Positions 36,512 through 46,483 are shown, counted from the stretch's first letter. The stretch: DNA of 64,000 nt from Hespellia stercorisuis DSM 15480 (GCF_900142165.1 NZ_FQZY01000016.1:23728-87727), one strand, 5' to 3'. The notes: generated by a model from the sequence alone, not told the origin. Made by a program: numbers and translations.

Positions 36512-37351
36512 ATGAAAAAGAGAATGGTATTATTACTGACAGCAGCTTTAGCGGCAGCTACAATTCTTGCGGGATGCGGCAGCAAGAGCGAGACCACATC
36601 CGGAGGTTCCGATGCGAAAGCATCCACGGAGAGTGTTGAGAAGCAGAAGGGTGACACTTTTACAGTGGGCTTTGATGCAGAGTATCCGCCATATGGCTAC
36701 AAGGATGACAGTGGCGAGTATGTAGGGTTCGATTTGGATCTGGCACAGGAGGTATGTGAGCGCAACGGATGGGAACTTGTGAAAAAACCGGTTTCCTGGG
36801 ATGCGAAGGATATGGAACTGGATTCTGGAACTATCGACTGTATCTGGAACGGATTCACAATGACCGGACGTGAGGATGAGTACACATGGTCTGAACCGTA
36901 TATCGACAATTCACAAATCTTTCTAGTGAGTGCAGATTCCGATATTAAGAGTCAGGAAGATCTCGCAGGAAAAACGGTTCTGGTGCAGGCTGATTCAGCA
37001 GCATTAGAAGCACTGCAGGGAGATGCAAAGGATCTGGCAGATACATTCGGAACGCTGACAGAGGTGCCGGATTACAACACTGCGGCAATGAACCTGGAGG
37101 CAGGTGCAGCGGATGCAGTTGCCATGGACAAAGCAATTTCAGCAAGATATACTGCTGACGGAAAACTCAAAGTTCTGGATGGCGAAATTTCAAAAGAGCA
37201 GTATGCAATCGGCTTTAAGCTGGGCAACACGGCGCTGAGAGATCAGGTTCAGAAGACGTTTGACGAGATGGTGGCAGACGGAACTGTGGCAGAGATCGCT
37301 GAGAATTACGCATCAGATGATATCCCATCTGCATTGTGCGTTGGGAAATAA
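36512..37351 (+). CDS. Amino-acid ABC transporter substrate-binding lipoprotein
   Basis: 279 aa, exported and lipid-anchored: MKKRM, hydrophobic core and the lipobox LAGC at about residue 22. The family 3 solute-binding fold is shown by FTVGFDAEYPPYGYKDDSGEYVGFDLDL-type sequence near residue 49 and the later WSEPYIDNSQ and NTAAMNLEAGAADAVAMD. Polar amino acids are the usual ligands; the exact one is not readable. Permease and ATPase follow after a terminator-like hairpin. Confidence 0.9.
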   Translation: MKKRMVLLLTAALAAATILAGCGSKSETTSGGSDAKASTESVEKQKGDTFTVGFDAEYPPYGYKDDSGEYVGFDLDLAQEVCERNGWELVKKPVSWDAKDMELDSGTIDCIWNGFTMTGREDEYTWSEPYIDNSQIFLVSADSDIKSQEDLAGKTVLVQADSAALEALQGDAKDLADTFGTLTEVPDYNTAAMNLEAGAADAVAMDKAISARYTADGKLKVLDGEISKEQYAIGFKLGNTALRDQVQKTFDEMVADGTVAEIAENYASDDIPSALCVGK

Positions 37352-37377
37352 GCAGGAAAGCTTTATAAAAAGAATCA

Positions 37378-37403
37378 GTCAGGCTTAGTCAGCCTGACTT
37401 TTT
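37378..37403 (+). terminator. Intra-operon terminator after the binding protein
   Basis: GTCAGGCT (37378-37385) pairs with AGCCTGAC (37391-37398), followed by five T. Partial termination here would yield more binding protein than permease. Confidence 0.8.
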
Positions 37404-37433
37404 CGATAAAAACAGATACGGAGGACATGAAGG

Positions 37434-38084
37434 ATGAATATAATATCAATAATCGCGCAGCTGGCGCAGGGGATGAAAATATCAATCCTTATTTTTGCGG
37501 CCACGCTGCTTTTTTCACTTCCACTGGGACTGGTGGTGGCGTTCGGAAGAATGTCAAAAATCAAAATCATACAATGGATTGCGAAGGTATATATTTCTAT
37601 CATGCGTGGAACTCCGCTTATGCTTCAGCTGATGTTCGTATATTTTGGGCCGTATTACATATTTGGTCTTCGGATTGCACCGGGCTACCAGATGGCGGCT
37701 GTACTGATCGGATTTGCCATCAATTATGCGGCATATTTCGCGGAAATCTACCGCGGCGGGATCGAGTCCATGCCAGTGGGACAGTATGAGGCTGCGAGAC
37801 TGCTGGGATATAATAAATTTCAGACATTCTTTCATATCATATTTCCGCAGGTGTTGAAACGGATTCTCCCATCTGTCACCAACGAGGTGATCACACTGGT
37901 GAAGGATACGTCCCTGGCCTTTGTGCTTGCAGTTGCGGAGATGTTCACAATCGCAAAACAGATTGCATCTGCACAGACATCTATGGTTCCGTTCATCGCT
38001 GCTGCGGCCTTTTACTATCTGTTTAACCTGATCGTGGCGGTCGTGATGGAGAGAATCGAAGAAAAATTAAATTATTATAAATAA
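37434..38084 (+). CDS. Amino-acid ABC transporter permease
   Basis: 216 aa with about five membrane helices, HisM/GlnP type. The EAA-loop motif is present in EAARLLGYNKFQTFFHIIFPQ (its Gly near residue 130), which contacts the ATPase. IMRGTPLMLQLMFVYFG near residue 58 is typical. The ATPase gene starts 15 bases later. Confidence 0.92.
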   Translation: MNIISIIAQLAQGMKISILIFAATLLFSLPLGLVVAFGRMSKIKIIQWIAKVYISIMRGTPLMLQLMFVYFGPYYIFGLRIAPGYQMAAVLIGFAINYAAYFAEIYRGGIESMPVGQYEAARLLGYNKFQTFFHIIFPQVLKRILPSVTNEVITLVKDTSLAFVLAVAEMFTIAKQIASAQTSMVPFIAAAAFYYLFNLIVAVVMERIEEKLNYYK

Positions 38085-38099
38085 TAAGGAGGGAATGTC

Positions 38100-38786
38100 A
38101 TGAGTTTACTGGAAATGAAGCATATTAAAAAGAGCTTTGATGGGCTGGAAGTATTGAAAGACATCTCTCTTACGGTGGAGGAGGGTGAGGTTCTTGCTAT
38201 TATCGGACCTTCCGGTTCCGGAAAGTCGACACTGCTCCGTTGTGCGACGAATCTGGAGAAGGAGGATGCCGGGGAAATCAGATATGAGGGACAGTTCGGG
38301 CTGGTATTCCAGAACTTCAATCTGTTCCCCCACTACTCAGTTTTGAAGAACATCACGGATGCGCCGATCCGCGTTCAGAAAAGAAAAAAAGATGAGGTTT
38401 ATGCGGAGGCGCGGGAACTTCTGAAAAAGATGGGGCTTCAGGATAAGGAGGAGGCATATCCATGCCAGTTGTCCGGCGGACAGCAGCAGCGGGTGTCGAT
38501 TGCGCGGGCGCTGGCCATGAATCCGAAAATCCTGTTTTTTGACGAGCCGACCTCGGCGCTGGATCCGGAACTGACCGGAGAGATTCTCAAGGTGATCAAG
38601 GATCTGGCGGCGGAGCATATGACCATGGTGATTGTGACCCATGAGATGAATTTTGCAAAAAATGTAGCAGATCATATTATCTTCATGGACAAAGGCGTGA
38701 TCGCGGAGCAGGGGACACCGGAGGAGGTGTTTGGTTCGGACAACGCCCGTATGCAGGAGTTCCTGGGAAAATTAAATAATGATTAA
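38100..38786 (+). CDS. Amino-acid ABC transporter ATP-binding protein
   Basis: 228 aa. Walker A GPSGSGKST (near 36), Q-loop VFQNFNLFPH, signature LSGGQQQR, Walker B ILFFDEPTSALDP and switch His VTHEM are intact. The stretch between Walker A and Q-loop is about 15 residues shorter than usual in this group (AGEIRYEGQFGLVFQ), removing a surface loop only. AAGGAGGGAA precedes the ATG. Confidence 0.93.
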   Translation: MSLLEMKHIKKSFDGLEVLKDISLTVEEGEVLAIIGPSGSGKSTLLRCATNLEKEDAGEIRYEGQFGLVFQNFNLFPHYSVLKNITDAPIRVQKRKKDEVYAEARELLKKMGLQDKEEAYPCQLSGGQQQRVSIARALAMNPKILFFDEPTSALDPELTGEILKVIKDLAAEHMTMVIVTHEMNFAKNVADHIIFMDKGVIAEQGTPEEVFGSDNARMQEFLGKLNND

Positions 38787-38812
38787 AGCGGTAAAAGAAG
38801 TGAAGAATTTCC

Positions 38813-38862
38813 AAAAAACAGACTGGACATTAATTAATAAAAGAGATAACAGTCTGTTTTTT
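38813..38862 (+). terminator. Terminator after amino-acid ABC operon
   Basis: AAAAAACAGACT (38813-38824) and AGTCTGTTTTTT (38851-38862) form a stem ending in a T-run, with a 26-base loop. Confidence 0.7.
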
Positions 38863-38920
38863 ATTAGACGTACTTATATGTATACCGATAATAAATTATG
38901 ATACAGGTTGATGGGAATGA

Positions 38921-38949
38921 TTGCATTTTTGGAAACCTTGTATTATACT
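38921..38949 (+). promoter_or_regulatory. Promoter of purC
   Basis: TTGCAT (38921-38926) and TATACT (38944-38949), 17-base spacer, 58 bases before the start. No purine-riboswitch core was recognised in the leader. Confidence 0.55.
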
Positions 38950-39007
38950 TTATACGACTAGAATTTGAAAATCATAGTGATTAAATGAAAAGGACAGGTG
39001 GAAACGA

Positions 39008-39718
39008 ATGAAAAAATTAGAACAACTTTACGAGGGAAAAGCCAAAAAAGTATATGCAACAGAGGACCCGGATGTGGTAATCGTAGATTACAAAGATGAT
39101 GCGACTGCATTCAACGGAGTGAAAAAGGGCACAATCGTAGGAAAAGGTGTAATTAACAATCGTATGACCAACCATGTATTTCAATTGTTTGAAAAAGAGG
39201 GAATCCCGACTCACTTTATAGAAGAATTAAGTGACAGAGAGACAGCAGTGAAAAAAGTGCAGATTGTACCGTTGGAAGTAATCGTGCGTAACGTTGCAGC
39301 GGGAAGTTTCTCTAAGAGAATGGGAGTGGAGGAAGGAAAAGAGCTTCTCTGCCCTATCCTGGAATTTAGCTACAAGAACGACGATCTCGGTGATCCGTTC
39401 ATCAATGATGATTACGCGCTTGCACTCGGACTGGCTACACAGGAAGAAATCGACACGATCAAGGCTTACACGAAGAAAGTAAATGAGATCATGAAAGCTT
39501 ATTTCCTTCAGGCAGACATGAAACTGATTGACTTTAAAATTGAATTTGGTAAAGACTCTGCAGGAAAGATCATTCTTGCTGATGAAGTTTCACCGGATAC
39601 CTGCAGACTGTGGGATGTACATACGAATGAAAAACTCGACAAAGACCGTTTTAGAAGGGATCTTGGCAACGTTGAAGACGCTTACAACGAAGTCTTCAAG
39701 AGGTTAGGCATTGAATAA
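39008..39718 (+). CDS. purC: SAICAR synthetase
   Basis: ATP-dependent coupling of aspartate to CAIR in purine synthesis. 236 aa, typical length. It opens with the nucleotide-binding [12 protein letters not shown]; the family stretches VRNVAAGSF (near 94) and DFKIEFG with [12 protein letters not shown] near 195 are present. It is followed immediately by purF. Confidence 0.97.
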   Translation: MKKLEQLYEGKAKKVYATEDPDVVIVDYKDDATAFNGVKKGTIVGKGVINNRMTNHVFQLFEKEGIPTHFIEELSDRETAVKKVQIVPLEVIVRNVAAGSFSKRMGVEEGKELLCPILEFSYKNDDLGDPFINDDYALALGLATQEEIDTIKAYTKKVNEIMKAYFLQADMKLIDFKIEFGKDSAGKIILADEVSPDTCRLWDVHTNEKLDKDRFRRDLGNVEDAYNEVFKRLGIE

Positions 39719-39731
39719 GGAGTTTCCGAAG

Positions 39732-41159
39732 ATGAGTGATTTTGAAAAAGTAACCACCGGAATGGGCGAAGAATGTGGTGTGTTTGGTGCTTATGATATG
39801 GATGGAAATGATGTGGCATCCTCCATATATTATGGGCTGTTTGCCTTACAGCACAGAGGGCAGGAAAGCTGTGGTATCGCAGTGACGGACACGAACGGAC
39901 AGAGAAAGGTTCTCTCGAAAAAAGGACTTGGTCTCGTCAATGATGTGTTTGACGCAGAAGTACTCCAGAGTCTGAAAGGAAATCTCGGAGTGGGGCATGT
40001 CCGCTATTCGACAGCGGGAGGAACCAGAGTTGAGAACGCCCAGCCACTTGTCATCAATTACGTAAAAGGAACATTGGCAATTGCGCATAACGGCAATCTG
40101 GTAAATGCGATCGAACTTCGCAAAGAGCTGGAGTATACCGGGGCAATTTTCCAGACGACCATTGATTCCGAGGTGATTGCTTATCATATCGCGCGCGAAC
40201 GACTGAATGTGACGACTGCGGAGGATGCCGTGAAGAATGCGATGATGAAGATCAAGGGTGCATATGCACTTGTGGTCAGTTCACCGCGAAAGATGATTGG
40301 AGCGAGAGATCCTCTTGGTCTGAAGCCACTTTGTATCGGAAAGAGAGACAACACGTATTTTCTTGCATCTGAGAGCTGCGCGATCGCGGCAGTGAACGGG
40401 GAGTTCGTCAGAGATGTACTCCCGGGGGAGATCGTAAGCATCACAAAGGATGGCGTGGATTCAGATATGAGTCTTGCAGTTTCGGCAGAGAAACAGGCGA
40501 GATGCATTTTTGAATATATTTATTTTGCCAGAACGGACAGCACCATCGACGGCGTCAATGTTTATCATTCCCGTATTGTGGCGGGAAAAGCGTTGGCGGA
40601 ATCTTATCCGGTTGAAGCAGACCTCGTGGTTGGAGTCCCGGATTCGGGGCTGGTTGCCGCCAAGGGATACTCAGAACAGTCCGGGATTCCTTATGGCATG
40701 GCGTTCCACAAGAACAGTTATGTGGGAAGAACGTTCATTAAGCCGACCCAGAGTGCCAGAGAAACCAGTGTGAAGATCAAGCTGAATGTGATCGAAGAAG
40801 TCGTAAAAGGAAAGCGGATCATTATGGTGGACGATTCCATCGTGCGTGGAACGACCTGTGCCAATATCATCAAGATGCTGAAGAAGGCGGGAGCAACCGA
40901 GGTACATGTGAGAATCAGTTCACCGCCGTTTCTGTATCCGTGCTATTTTGGCACTGATGTACCGTCCAATGAACAGTTGATTGCACATTCGCATACAACG
41001 GATCAGATCCGGGAACTGATCGGCGCAGACTCACTTGGATACATGGAAGTAGATAAATTAAAAAACATGGTAGGAGATTTGAAGTTCTGTGACGCATGTT
41101 TTACAGGAAACTACCCGATGGAAGTGCCGAATGAGGACATCAGTCAGGCATTTGAATAA
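39732..41159 (+). CDS. purF: Amidophosphoribosyltransferase
   Basis: First committed purine step: PRPP plus glutamine to phosphoribosylamine. 475 aa. A short propeptide precedes the N-terminal nucleophile Cys in EECGVFGAYD (about residue 15). The PRPP loop is IIMVDDSIVRGTT near 364. Cys residues in RCIFEYIYFAR and KFCDACFTG match the iron-sulphur form known from Bacillus subtilis. The frame opens with a TTG at 39711 overlapping purC, but AAGGAG sits nine bases before ATG 39732. Confidence 0.95.
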   Translation: MSDFEKVTTGMGEECGVFGAYDMDGNDVASSIYYGLFALQHRGQESCGIAVTDTNGQRKVLSKKGLGLVNDVFDAEVLQSLKGNLGVGHVRYSTAGGTRVENAQPLVINYVKGTLAIAHNGNLVNAIELRKELEYTGAIFQTTIDSEVIAYHIARERLNVTTAEDAVKNAMMKIKGAYALVVSSPRKMIGARDPLGLKPLCIGKRDNTYFLASESCAIAAVNGEFVRDVLPGEIVSITKDGVDSDMSLAVSAEKQARCIFEYIYFARTDSTIDGVNVYHSRIVAGKALAESYPVEADLVVGVPDSGLVAAKGYSEQSGIPYGMAFHKNSYVGRTFIKPTQSARETSVKIKLNVIEEVVKGKRIIMVDDSIVRGTTCANIIKMLKKAGATEVHVRISSPPFLYPCYFGTDVPSNEQLIAHSHTTDQIRELIGADSLGYMEVDKLKNMVGDLKFCDACFTGNYPMEVPNEDISQAFE

Positions 41160-41177
41160 AAAACATAGTTCTTATAT

Positions 41178-41200
41178 GGGGACAGGGTTAACCCTGTCCC
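41178..41200. repeat. Perfect 22-bp palindrome between purF and purB
   Basis: GGGACAGGGTT (41179-41189) is followed at once by its reverse complement AACCCTGTCCC (41190-41200), preceded by an extra G. In RNA it would fold with a TTAA loop. There is no T-run, so it may be a transcript-stability element or a REP-like repeat rather than a terminator. Confidence 0.75.
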
Positions 41201-41220
41201 TGATTTGAAAGGAGAAAAAA

Positions 41221-42654
41221 ATGACAACAGACAGATACGTAAGCCCCCTTTCCGAGCGGTATGCAAGCAAAGAGATGCAGTACATTTTTTCGCCGGACAT
41301 GAAGTTTCGGACATGGAGAAAGCTTTGGATCGCACTTGCGGAGACGGAGAAGGAATTAGGGCTGAACATTACAGAGGAGCAGATCGAAGAACTGAAAGCG
41401 CATGCGGAAGATATTAACTACGATGTGGCAAAGGAACGGGAAAAACAGGTACGTCACGATGTGATGAGCCACGTGTATGCATACGGGGTGCAGTGCCCGA
41501 AAGCCAAAGGAATCATTCATCTGGGAGCGACCTCCTGCTACGTGGGAGACAATACGGATATGATCGTGATGGCGGAGGCGCTAAAACTGGTAGAGAAAAA
41601 ACTGGTCAATGTGATCGATGAGCTTGCGAAGTTTGCGGACACAAACAAAGCACTTCCGACGCTGGCATTCACACATTTTCAGCCGGCGCAGCCGACAACT
41701 GTCGGAAAGAGAGCTACGCTCTGGATGCAGGAGTTCATGCTGGATCTGGAGGATCTGGAGTATGTGCTTGGCAGCCTGAAGCTTCTGGGCTCTAAGGGAA
41801 CGACCGGGACACAGGCAAGTTTCCTGGAACTGTTTGACGGAGATCAGGAGACTATCGATAAGATCGATCCGATGATTGCACAGAAGATGGGCTTTGCGGA
41901 GTGCTATCCGGTATCGGGACAGACCTATTCCAGAAAAGTGGATACAAGAGTGGTCAATGTTCTGGCAGGTATTGCTGCAAGCGCACACAAGTTTTCCAAT
42001 GATATTCGTCTTCTTCAGCATTTGAAAGAGGTGGAGGAACCATTTGAGAAGTCACAGATCGGTTCCTCTGCGATGGCGTACAAGCGAAATCCGATGAGAA
42101 GCGAGCGGATTGCATCTCTTTCCAGATACGTGATGGTGGATGCACTGAATCCGGCAATCACATCTGCAACGCAGTGGTTCGAGAGAACGCTGGATGATTC
42201 AGCAAATAAGCGTCTCAGTGTGCCGGAAGGATTCCTCGCGATTGACGGAATCCTGGATCTTTGTCTCAACGTGGTGGATGGTCTGGTGGTTTATCCGAAG
42301 GTTATCGAGAAACGTCTGCGTTCTGAACTTCCGTTCATGGCAACGGAAAACATCATGATGGATGCAGTAAAAGCCGGTGGTGACAGACAGGAGCTTCATG
42401 AGAGAATCCGTGAGCTTTCCATGGAGGCGGGCAAAAATGTCAAGGAAAAGGGATTGGACAACAATCTTCTTGAACTGATAGCGGCTGACCCTGCATTCAA
42501 CATGTCACTTGAGGAACTTCAGAAGACAATGGATCCGTCCAGATACACCGGACGTGCAGAAGTACAGGTGGATGCATTCTTGAAAAACGTTGTGAACCCA
42601 ATGCTGGAAGACAAGAAAGAGCTGCTTGGAATCAAGGCAGAAATTAACGTATAA
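41221..42654 (+). CDS. purB: Adenylosuccinate lyase
   Basis: Releases fumarate from SAICAR and adenylosuccinate. 477 aa, the longer form common in Firmicutes and eukaryotes. Conserved motifs: HLGATSCYVGDN (near 100), THFQPAQPTTVGKRA (near 158) and the fumarase/lyase signature SSAMAYKRNPMRSERI (near 282). AAAGGAG precedes the ATG. Third purine gene of the block. Confidence 0.96.
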   Translation: MTTDRYVSPLSERYASKEMQYIFSPDMKFRTWRKLWIALAETEKELGLNITEEQIEELKAHAEDINYDVAKEREKQVRHDVMSHVYAYGVQCPKAKGIIHLGATSCYVGDNTDMIVMAEALKLVEKKLVNVIDELAKFADTNKALPTLAFTHFQPAQPTTVGKRATLWMQEFMLDLEDLEYVLGSLKLLGSKGTTGTQASFLELFDGDQETIDKIDPMIAQKMGFAECYPVSGQTYSRKVDTRVVNVLAGIAASAHKFSNDIRLLQHLKEVEEPFEKSQIGSSAMAYKRNPMRSERIASLSRYVMVDALNPAITSATQWFERTLDDSANKRLSVPEGFLAIDGILDLCLNVVDGLVVYPKVIEKRLRSELPFMATENIMMDAVKAGGDRQELHERIRELSMEAGKNVKEKGLDNNLLELIAADPAFNMSLEELQKTMDPSRYTGRAEVQVDAFLKNVVNPMLEDKKELLGIKAEINV

Positions 42655-42673
42655 AGTGAGACCGTAAAAGAAG

Positions 42674-42694
42674 AAGGGCGGGGAGTATCCGCCC
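42674..42694 (+). promoter_or_regulatory. Hairpin between purB and lemA
   Basis: AGGGCGG (42674-42680) pairs with CCGCCCT (42688-42694). It is followed by TTGGAGG, the lemA ribosome site, rather than a T-run. Confidence 0.45.
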
Positions 42695-42708
42695 TGTTGG
42701 AGGTAATT

Positions 42709-43263
42709 ATGGTAGTAGGAATTGTAATTCTGGTTATTGTGATTGTGATTGCAGTATGGCTGGTCGGTGCTTATAATGGATTTGTCACATTGCGCAACAA
42801 GTGTGAAGAAGCATTCTCGGCAATGGATGTATCCCTGAAAAAGAGATACGACCTGATCCCTAATTATGTGGAGACAGTAAAAGGATATGCAAAGCATGAG
42901 TCTGAAACGCTGGAGAAAGTGATCTCAGCGAGGAACGCAGCGATGAATTCCACAACGCAGGAACAGCGTATCGCCAATGAGAATATACTGTCTGGTACGT
43001 TAAAGTCCCTGTTTGCTGTGTCAGAAGCATATCCGGATCTGAAGGCTAATCAGAACTTTCTGCAGCTGCAGGATCAGCTGCAGCGCATCGAGGAAGAAAT
43101 TGCCGGATCCAGAAGATATTATAATGGTGTAGTGAACAAGTTCAATACGAAGACGGAGATGTTCCCGGGCAATCTGATAGCAGGCATGTTTGGGTTCAAG
43201 AGAAAGCCTTTGTATGAGGTGAATGATCAGGCAGAGAGAGAGAACGTAAAGGTTTCTTTTTAG
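42709..43263 (+). CDS. lemA: LemA family protein
   Basis: 184 aa with one N-terminal membrane helix (residues 1-22, rich in Val and Ile) and a helical-bundle body beginning GAYNGFVTLRNKCEEAFSAMDVSLKKRYDLIPN-type sequence. Ends KVSF. Known members are membrane-anchored scaffolds of unclear role, commonly paired with DUF2207 proteins as here. The frame starts at TTG 42697, but GGAGG overlaps it; ATG 42709 is the start. Confidence 0.9.
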   Translation: MVVGIVILVIVIVIAVWLVGAYNGFVTLRNKCEEAFSAMDVSLKKRYDLIPNYVETVKGYAKHESETLEKVISARNAAMNSTTQEQRIANENILSGTLKSLFAVSEAYPDLKANQNFLQLQDQLQRIEEEIAGSRRYYNGVVNKFNTKTEMFPGNLIAGMFGFKRKPLYEVNDQAERENVKVSF

Positions 43264-43288
43264 AGACTGTTGTTGAGGTGGGAGATCA

Positions 43289-45277
43289 ATGTCGATTAGA
43301 ATGAGAATGAACAAAAGTCCGATTATAATCTGGCTGGTTGTGTGGCTGCTGCTCTCCAATCTGAGTGGTGTAGTCGAGGCGATTAGCGGTAACGGCAGCA
43401 CAGTGACGCAGGATGAAAGCATGATCACAAATGCTTACCATACAGAAATTACGGTGAAAGAGGATCAGAGCTATGAGGTGGCGGAGAAAATAGACGTCAC
43501 CTTTTATTCCGCGCGACATGGGATATACCGTTATATTCCGAATGTCGGTATGGCAGTCTCTGCTGGTGAAGACGAAAAAACAGAGCGCATTCCGTACAGA
43601 GCCTCCGTTGTTCTCGGAAAAAGTGACCAGCCGGTATCAGAGAGTACGGAAAACGGAAATAAAGTATACAGGTTTGGGGACGAGAACCGCATGGTGAGTG
43701 GGAATCAGACGTACAGTTTCACTTACCATGTCACACCGCAGTTTCAGGCAAAGGAATACAATAATGCGTATTACAATGTGTTTCCGACACAGTGGCAGAA
43801 TGCAATTCCTTCGGGGAGCAGTTTTTCGATTGCATTTCCAAAGGATTTTGATCAAAGTAAGCTGAAATTATATTACGGGACATTCGGGGAGACGAAGAAT
43901 GCAAAAAATATTCTGACGCTCACGTGGAAAGAGAATACGCTAACCGGCGTGCTGAACCGGGATCTCCAGTTCGGAGAGGGAATTACATTCTTCGTTCCGA
44001 TGAAAGCGGGTTATTTTACACAGACGCACCAGATAAAAGGAATAGAATGGCTGATTCTGATTCCTGTGGCCGTAGTTTTTCTGATTCTGTTGATCCTGTT
44101 CCTGATGTTTGGAAAGGATGAGACGATCATTTCATCGATCCAGTATCAGCCGCCGGAGGGGCTTGACAGCGCGTCGGTAGGTTATATCATTGATGGATCC
44201 GTTGAAAATAAGGACCTGATATCTCTGATCATTTACTGGGCTGACAAAGGATACATCGGCATAAAGGAACAGTCATCTGACAATCTGGTTCTGGTAAAGA
44301 AGCAGGATCTTCCTTCCAATGCACCGAGCTATCAACACACCTTATTCAATCGTATATTCGAAAATACAGAGAAGCGCGATCTGTCTACGCTGAAATATAA
44401 GTTCGAGGGCACGCTTGAGATGGCGGGAAAACAGTTGAAGAATTTCTTCCGAAACGGAACGCAGGATGCAATATATACTACATCTTCAAAGGTGGCGCGG
44501 GCGGTGGCACTTGTACTTTGCACGCTTCCAATGGCGTATTTTATGGCAGTGACCAGTCTGCTGTCTTACACGAGCGTATTCAGGATTGTACTGCAGGTGA
44601 TTCTCTGGATCGCACTGCTGGCCGGAGTGGTCATATTCTGCAGAGCCATTGACCAATGGTATACGACCAGTGGAAAAATGCGCAGAGCCAAGGCGGCGAC
44701 GGCATTGGGAATCTGCTTTATCTCGGCGGCACTGTACACCGGCAGTTACATTGTCCGTGTGCTGCAGGGAGAAGTATTCCAATATATCTGGGTGTTGGCC
44801 GTGGTTCTGATTCTGACGGCATGTATGGTGATTCTGACAGGCTTTATGAAGAAACGGACCGCGAGATGTATTGAGTGGATGGGAAGGCTGACAGGACTGC
44901 GTGACTTTATCGAGACAGCAGAATTGGATCGGATGAACGAATTAGCCAATGGCAATCCGGAATGGTTTTACCATATTATTCCGTATGCGTACGTGTTTGG
45001 ACTGTCGGACGTATTTGCGAAAAAGCTGAAGGAACTGTCACTTCCGGCTCCACAGTGGTATCAGCCATACCATCAGTATACTTTTTTTGATTATTATCTG
45101 TTCAGCAGGTGTATGAGCCATAGTCTGAACAGCACGGTTTCCACGCTTACCGTTCCACAGCCCCAGAGCACGGTATCTTCCGGCGGCACAGGAGGCACAG
45201 GCAGCTTTGGAGGAGGTTTCGGAGGCGGAGGCTTTTCGGGAGGCGGCTTCGGCGGAGGCGGAGGCGGCAGCTGGTAA
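43289..45277 (+). CDS. DUF2207 membrane protein with Gly-rich tail
   Basis: 662 aa. Signal-like segment (about 12-31), a large external strand-rich domain (ITVKEDQSYEVAEKIDVTF; 45-240), a membrane helix near 252-272, a cytoplasmic domain, two to four helices near 405-515, and a tail of Gly-Gly-Phe-rich repeats ending GGGGGGSW. This order matches DUF2207 proteins. It follows lemA by 25 bases; the pair usually occurs together. Function not established. Confidence 0.88.
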   Translation: MSIRMRMNKSPIIIWLVVWLLLSNLSGVVEAISGNGSTVTQDESMITNAYHTEITVKEDQSYEVAEKIDVTFYSARHGIYRYIPNVGMAVSAGEDEKTERIPYRASVVLGKSDQPVSESTENGNKVYRFGDENRMVSGNQTYSFTYHVTPQFQAKEYNNAYYNVFPTQWQNAIPSGSSFSIAFPKDFDQSKLKLYYGTFGETKNAKNILTLTWKENTLTGVLNRDLQFGEGITFFVPMKAGYFTQTHQIKGIEWLILIPVAVVFLILLILFLMFGKDETIISSIQYQPPEGLDSASVGYIIDGSVENKDLISLIIYWADKGYIGIKEQSSDNLVLVKKQDLPSNAPSYQHTLFNRIFENTEKRDLSTLKYKFEGTLEMAGKQLKNFFRNGTQDAIYTTSSKVARAVALVLCTLPMAYFMAVTSLLSYTSVFRIVLQVILWIALLAGVVIFCRAIDQWYTTSGKMRRAKAATALGICFISAALYTGSYIVRVLQGEVFQYIWVLAVVLILTACMVILTGFMKKRTARCIEWMGRLTGLRDFIETAELDRMNELANGNPEWFYHIIPYAYVFGLSDVFAKKLKELSLPAPQWYQPYHQYTFFDYYLFSRCMSHSLNSTVSTLTVPQPQSTVSSGGTGGTGSFGGGFGGGGFSGGGFGGGGGGSW

Positions 45278-45292
45278 ATGAAGAATAAGAAG

Positions 45293-45319
45293 AGTGCTGT
45301 GATCTGCAGCACTTTTTTT
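45293..45319 (+). terminator. Terminator after the DUF2207 gene
   Basis: AGTGCTG (45293-45299) pairs with CAGCAC (45307-45312), followed by seven T. Confidence 0.8.
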
Positions 45320-45358
45320 CGACTTATGAAAAGAGAATGGAAACAGGAGAGATATGAG

Positions 45359-46483
45359 ATGGAGAAAACAATTCATTTGAGGTGTGCATTTTTCGTTATG
45401 GCATGTTTCGCGTATCTGCTGATGCCGGGGAGTGTATTTGGAGATGGACTGGATTATAAGCTTTTTCACGAAGTGCATGTGAATTTGAAAGAAAAACACA
45501 ATCATACCAGAAAATTGACAGACAGCAATGGGCGGGACCTCAATTTGAATGATGCAGATTTAAAACAGTATCTGGCGGATCAGCAGAAGAAAAGGCGGGG
45601 CGAAGAGGTAGTTGTAGCGGGAATGCCGAATAAAGAGACAGATTTGGTAATGCCGGTCAGCGAAGCCAGAGCAGATGCTTATAATTCGACAGACAACAGG
45701 AATGTGGCAGAAACAGAAGGTATGCCGGATCTTATAAATGAGCTGGAAACCGAAGTCCCTGCGAATACTGTGGTGGCGGAGGGAACGGGAGGAATACCGT
45801 CTTCTGCAGACGGGACGGAAACAGAAGACAATTTGGAAAATATCGACATGCCTGGAGCAGGTGAATTTCCGGACATTGACGCACCTGTGAATGGTGGGAC
45901 AGAGAAGGAACCGGCAGAGGTTCCAGATGAAATCAGAGCAGGTTTTCAATTTGATGAAAATGGGAAACTGATTCATTATTACGGCGGAGACTGCAGTGTG
46001 GATGAAGGATATCTGGAAATTCCGCCGGACCGATGCAGTGGGATAGCCTTTGGCGCGTTCAGCGAGTGCGAAGACATGATCACAGAAATTTTTCTCCCAT
46101 CAAGTATCGCGGAGATTGAGGCAGGAGCATTTACCGGACTGGAATCTGTAGAGTGGATTGAAGCGGAGGCGGGAAACGTATGCAGTGTGGATGGCGTTCT
46201 GTTTAACGGAGACGGAACAGAAATTCTCTATGTTCCGAGCGGGCGCACCGGAGGATATGATGTCCCATCGACTGTAAATCGGATTCATGATTATGCGTTT
46301 GATGCGACTGGTCTCTCCATCATAGATATGAGAAACTGCAGTATGGTACAGTTGGGCAGCAAGATTTTTGGAGAGGACAGCGGAGAGGGAATCATGGTGT
46401 ATGTGCCGGAGGAAAATTACGACTATTATGAGACGGCGTTTGCAGCATATCAGGTGACTTTGGAAGGAAACGGACATGAGTAG
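45359..46483 (+). CDS. Secreted leucine-rich-repeat (BspA-type) protein
   Basis: 374 aa. Signal peptide at residues 1-28 (FFVMACFAYLLMPGSVFG). Residues 30-195 are a low-complexity acidic region. Residues 210-370 contain BspA-type LRR_5 repeats (SGIAFGAFSECEDMITEIFLP, AEIEAGAFTGLESVEWI, NRIHDYAFDATGLSIIDM). Surface protein; binding partner unknown. The frame extends upstream to 45278 across the terminator, so ATG 45359 with AGGAGA is chosen. Overlaps the next gene by eight bases. Confidence 0.82.
   Translation: MEKTIHLRCAFFVMACFAYLLMPGSVFGDGLDYKLFHEVHVNLKEKHNHTRKLTDSNGRDLNLNDADLKQYLADQQKKRRGEEVVVAGMPNKETDLVMPVSEARADAYNSTDNRNVAETEGMPDLINELETEVPANTVVAEGTGGIPSSADGTETEDNLENIDMPGAGEFPDIDAPVNGGTEKEPAEVPDEIRAGFQFDENGKLIHYYGGDCSVDEGYLEIPPDRCSGIAFGAFSECEDMITEIFLPSSIAEIEAGAFTGLESVEWIEAEAGNVCSVDGVLFNGDGTEILYVPSGRTGGYDVPSTVNRIHDYAFDATGLSIIDMRNCSMVQLGSKIFGEDSGEGIMVYVPEENYDYYETAFAAYQVTLEGNGHE

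Noticed and set aside
38866..39007. Purine riboswitch before purC
   Set aside because: The conserved three-way junction sequences are not recognisable; only a promoter is supported.
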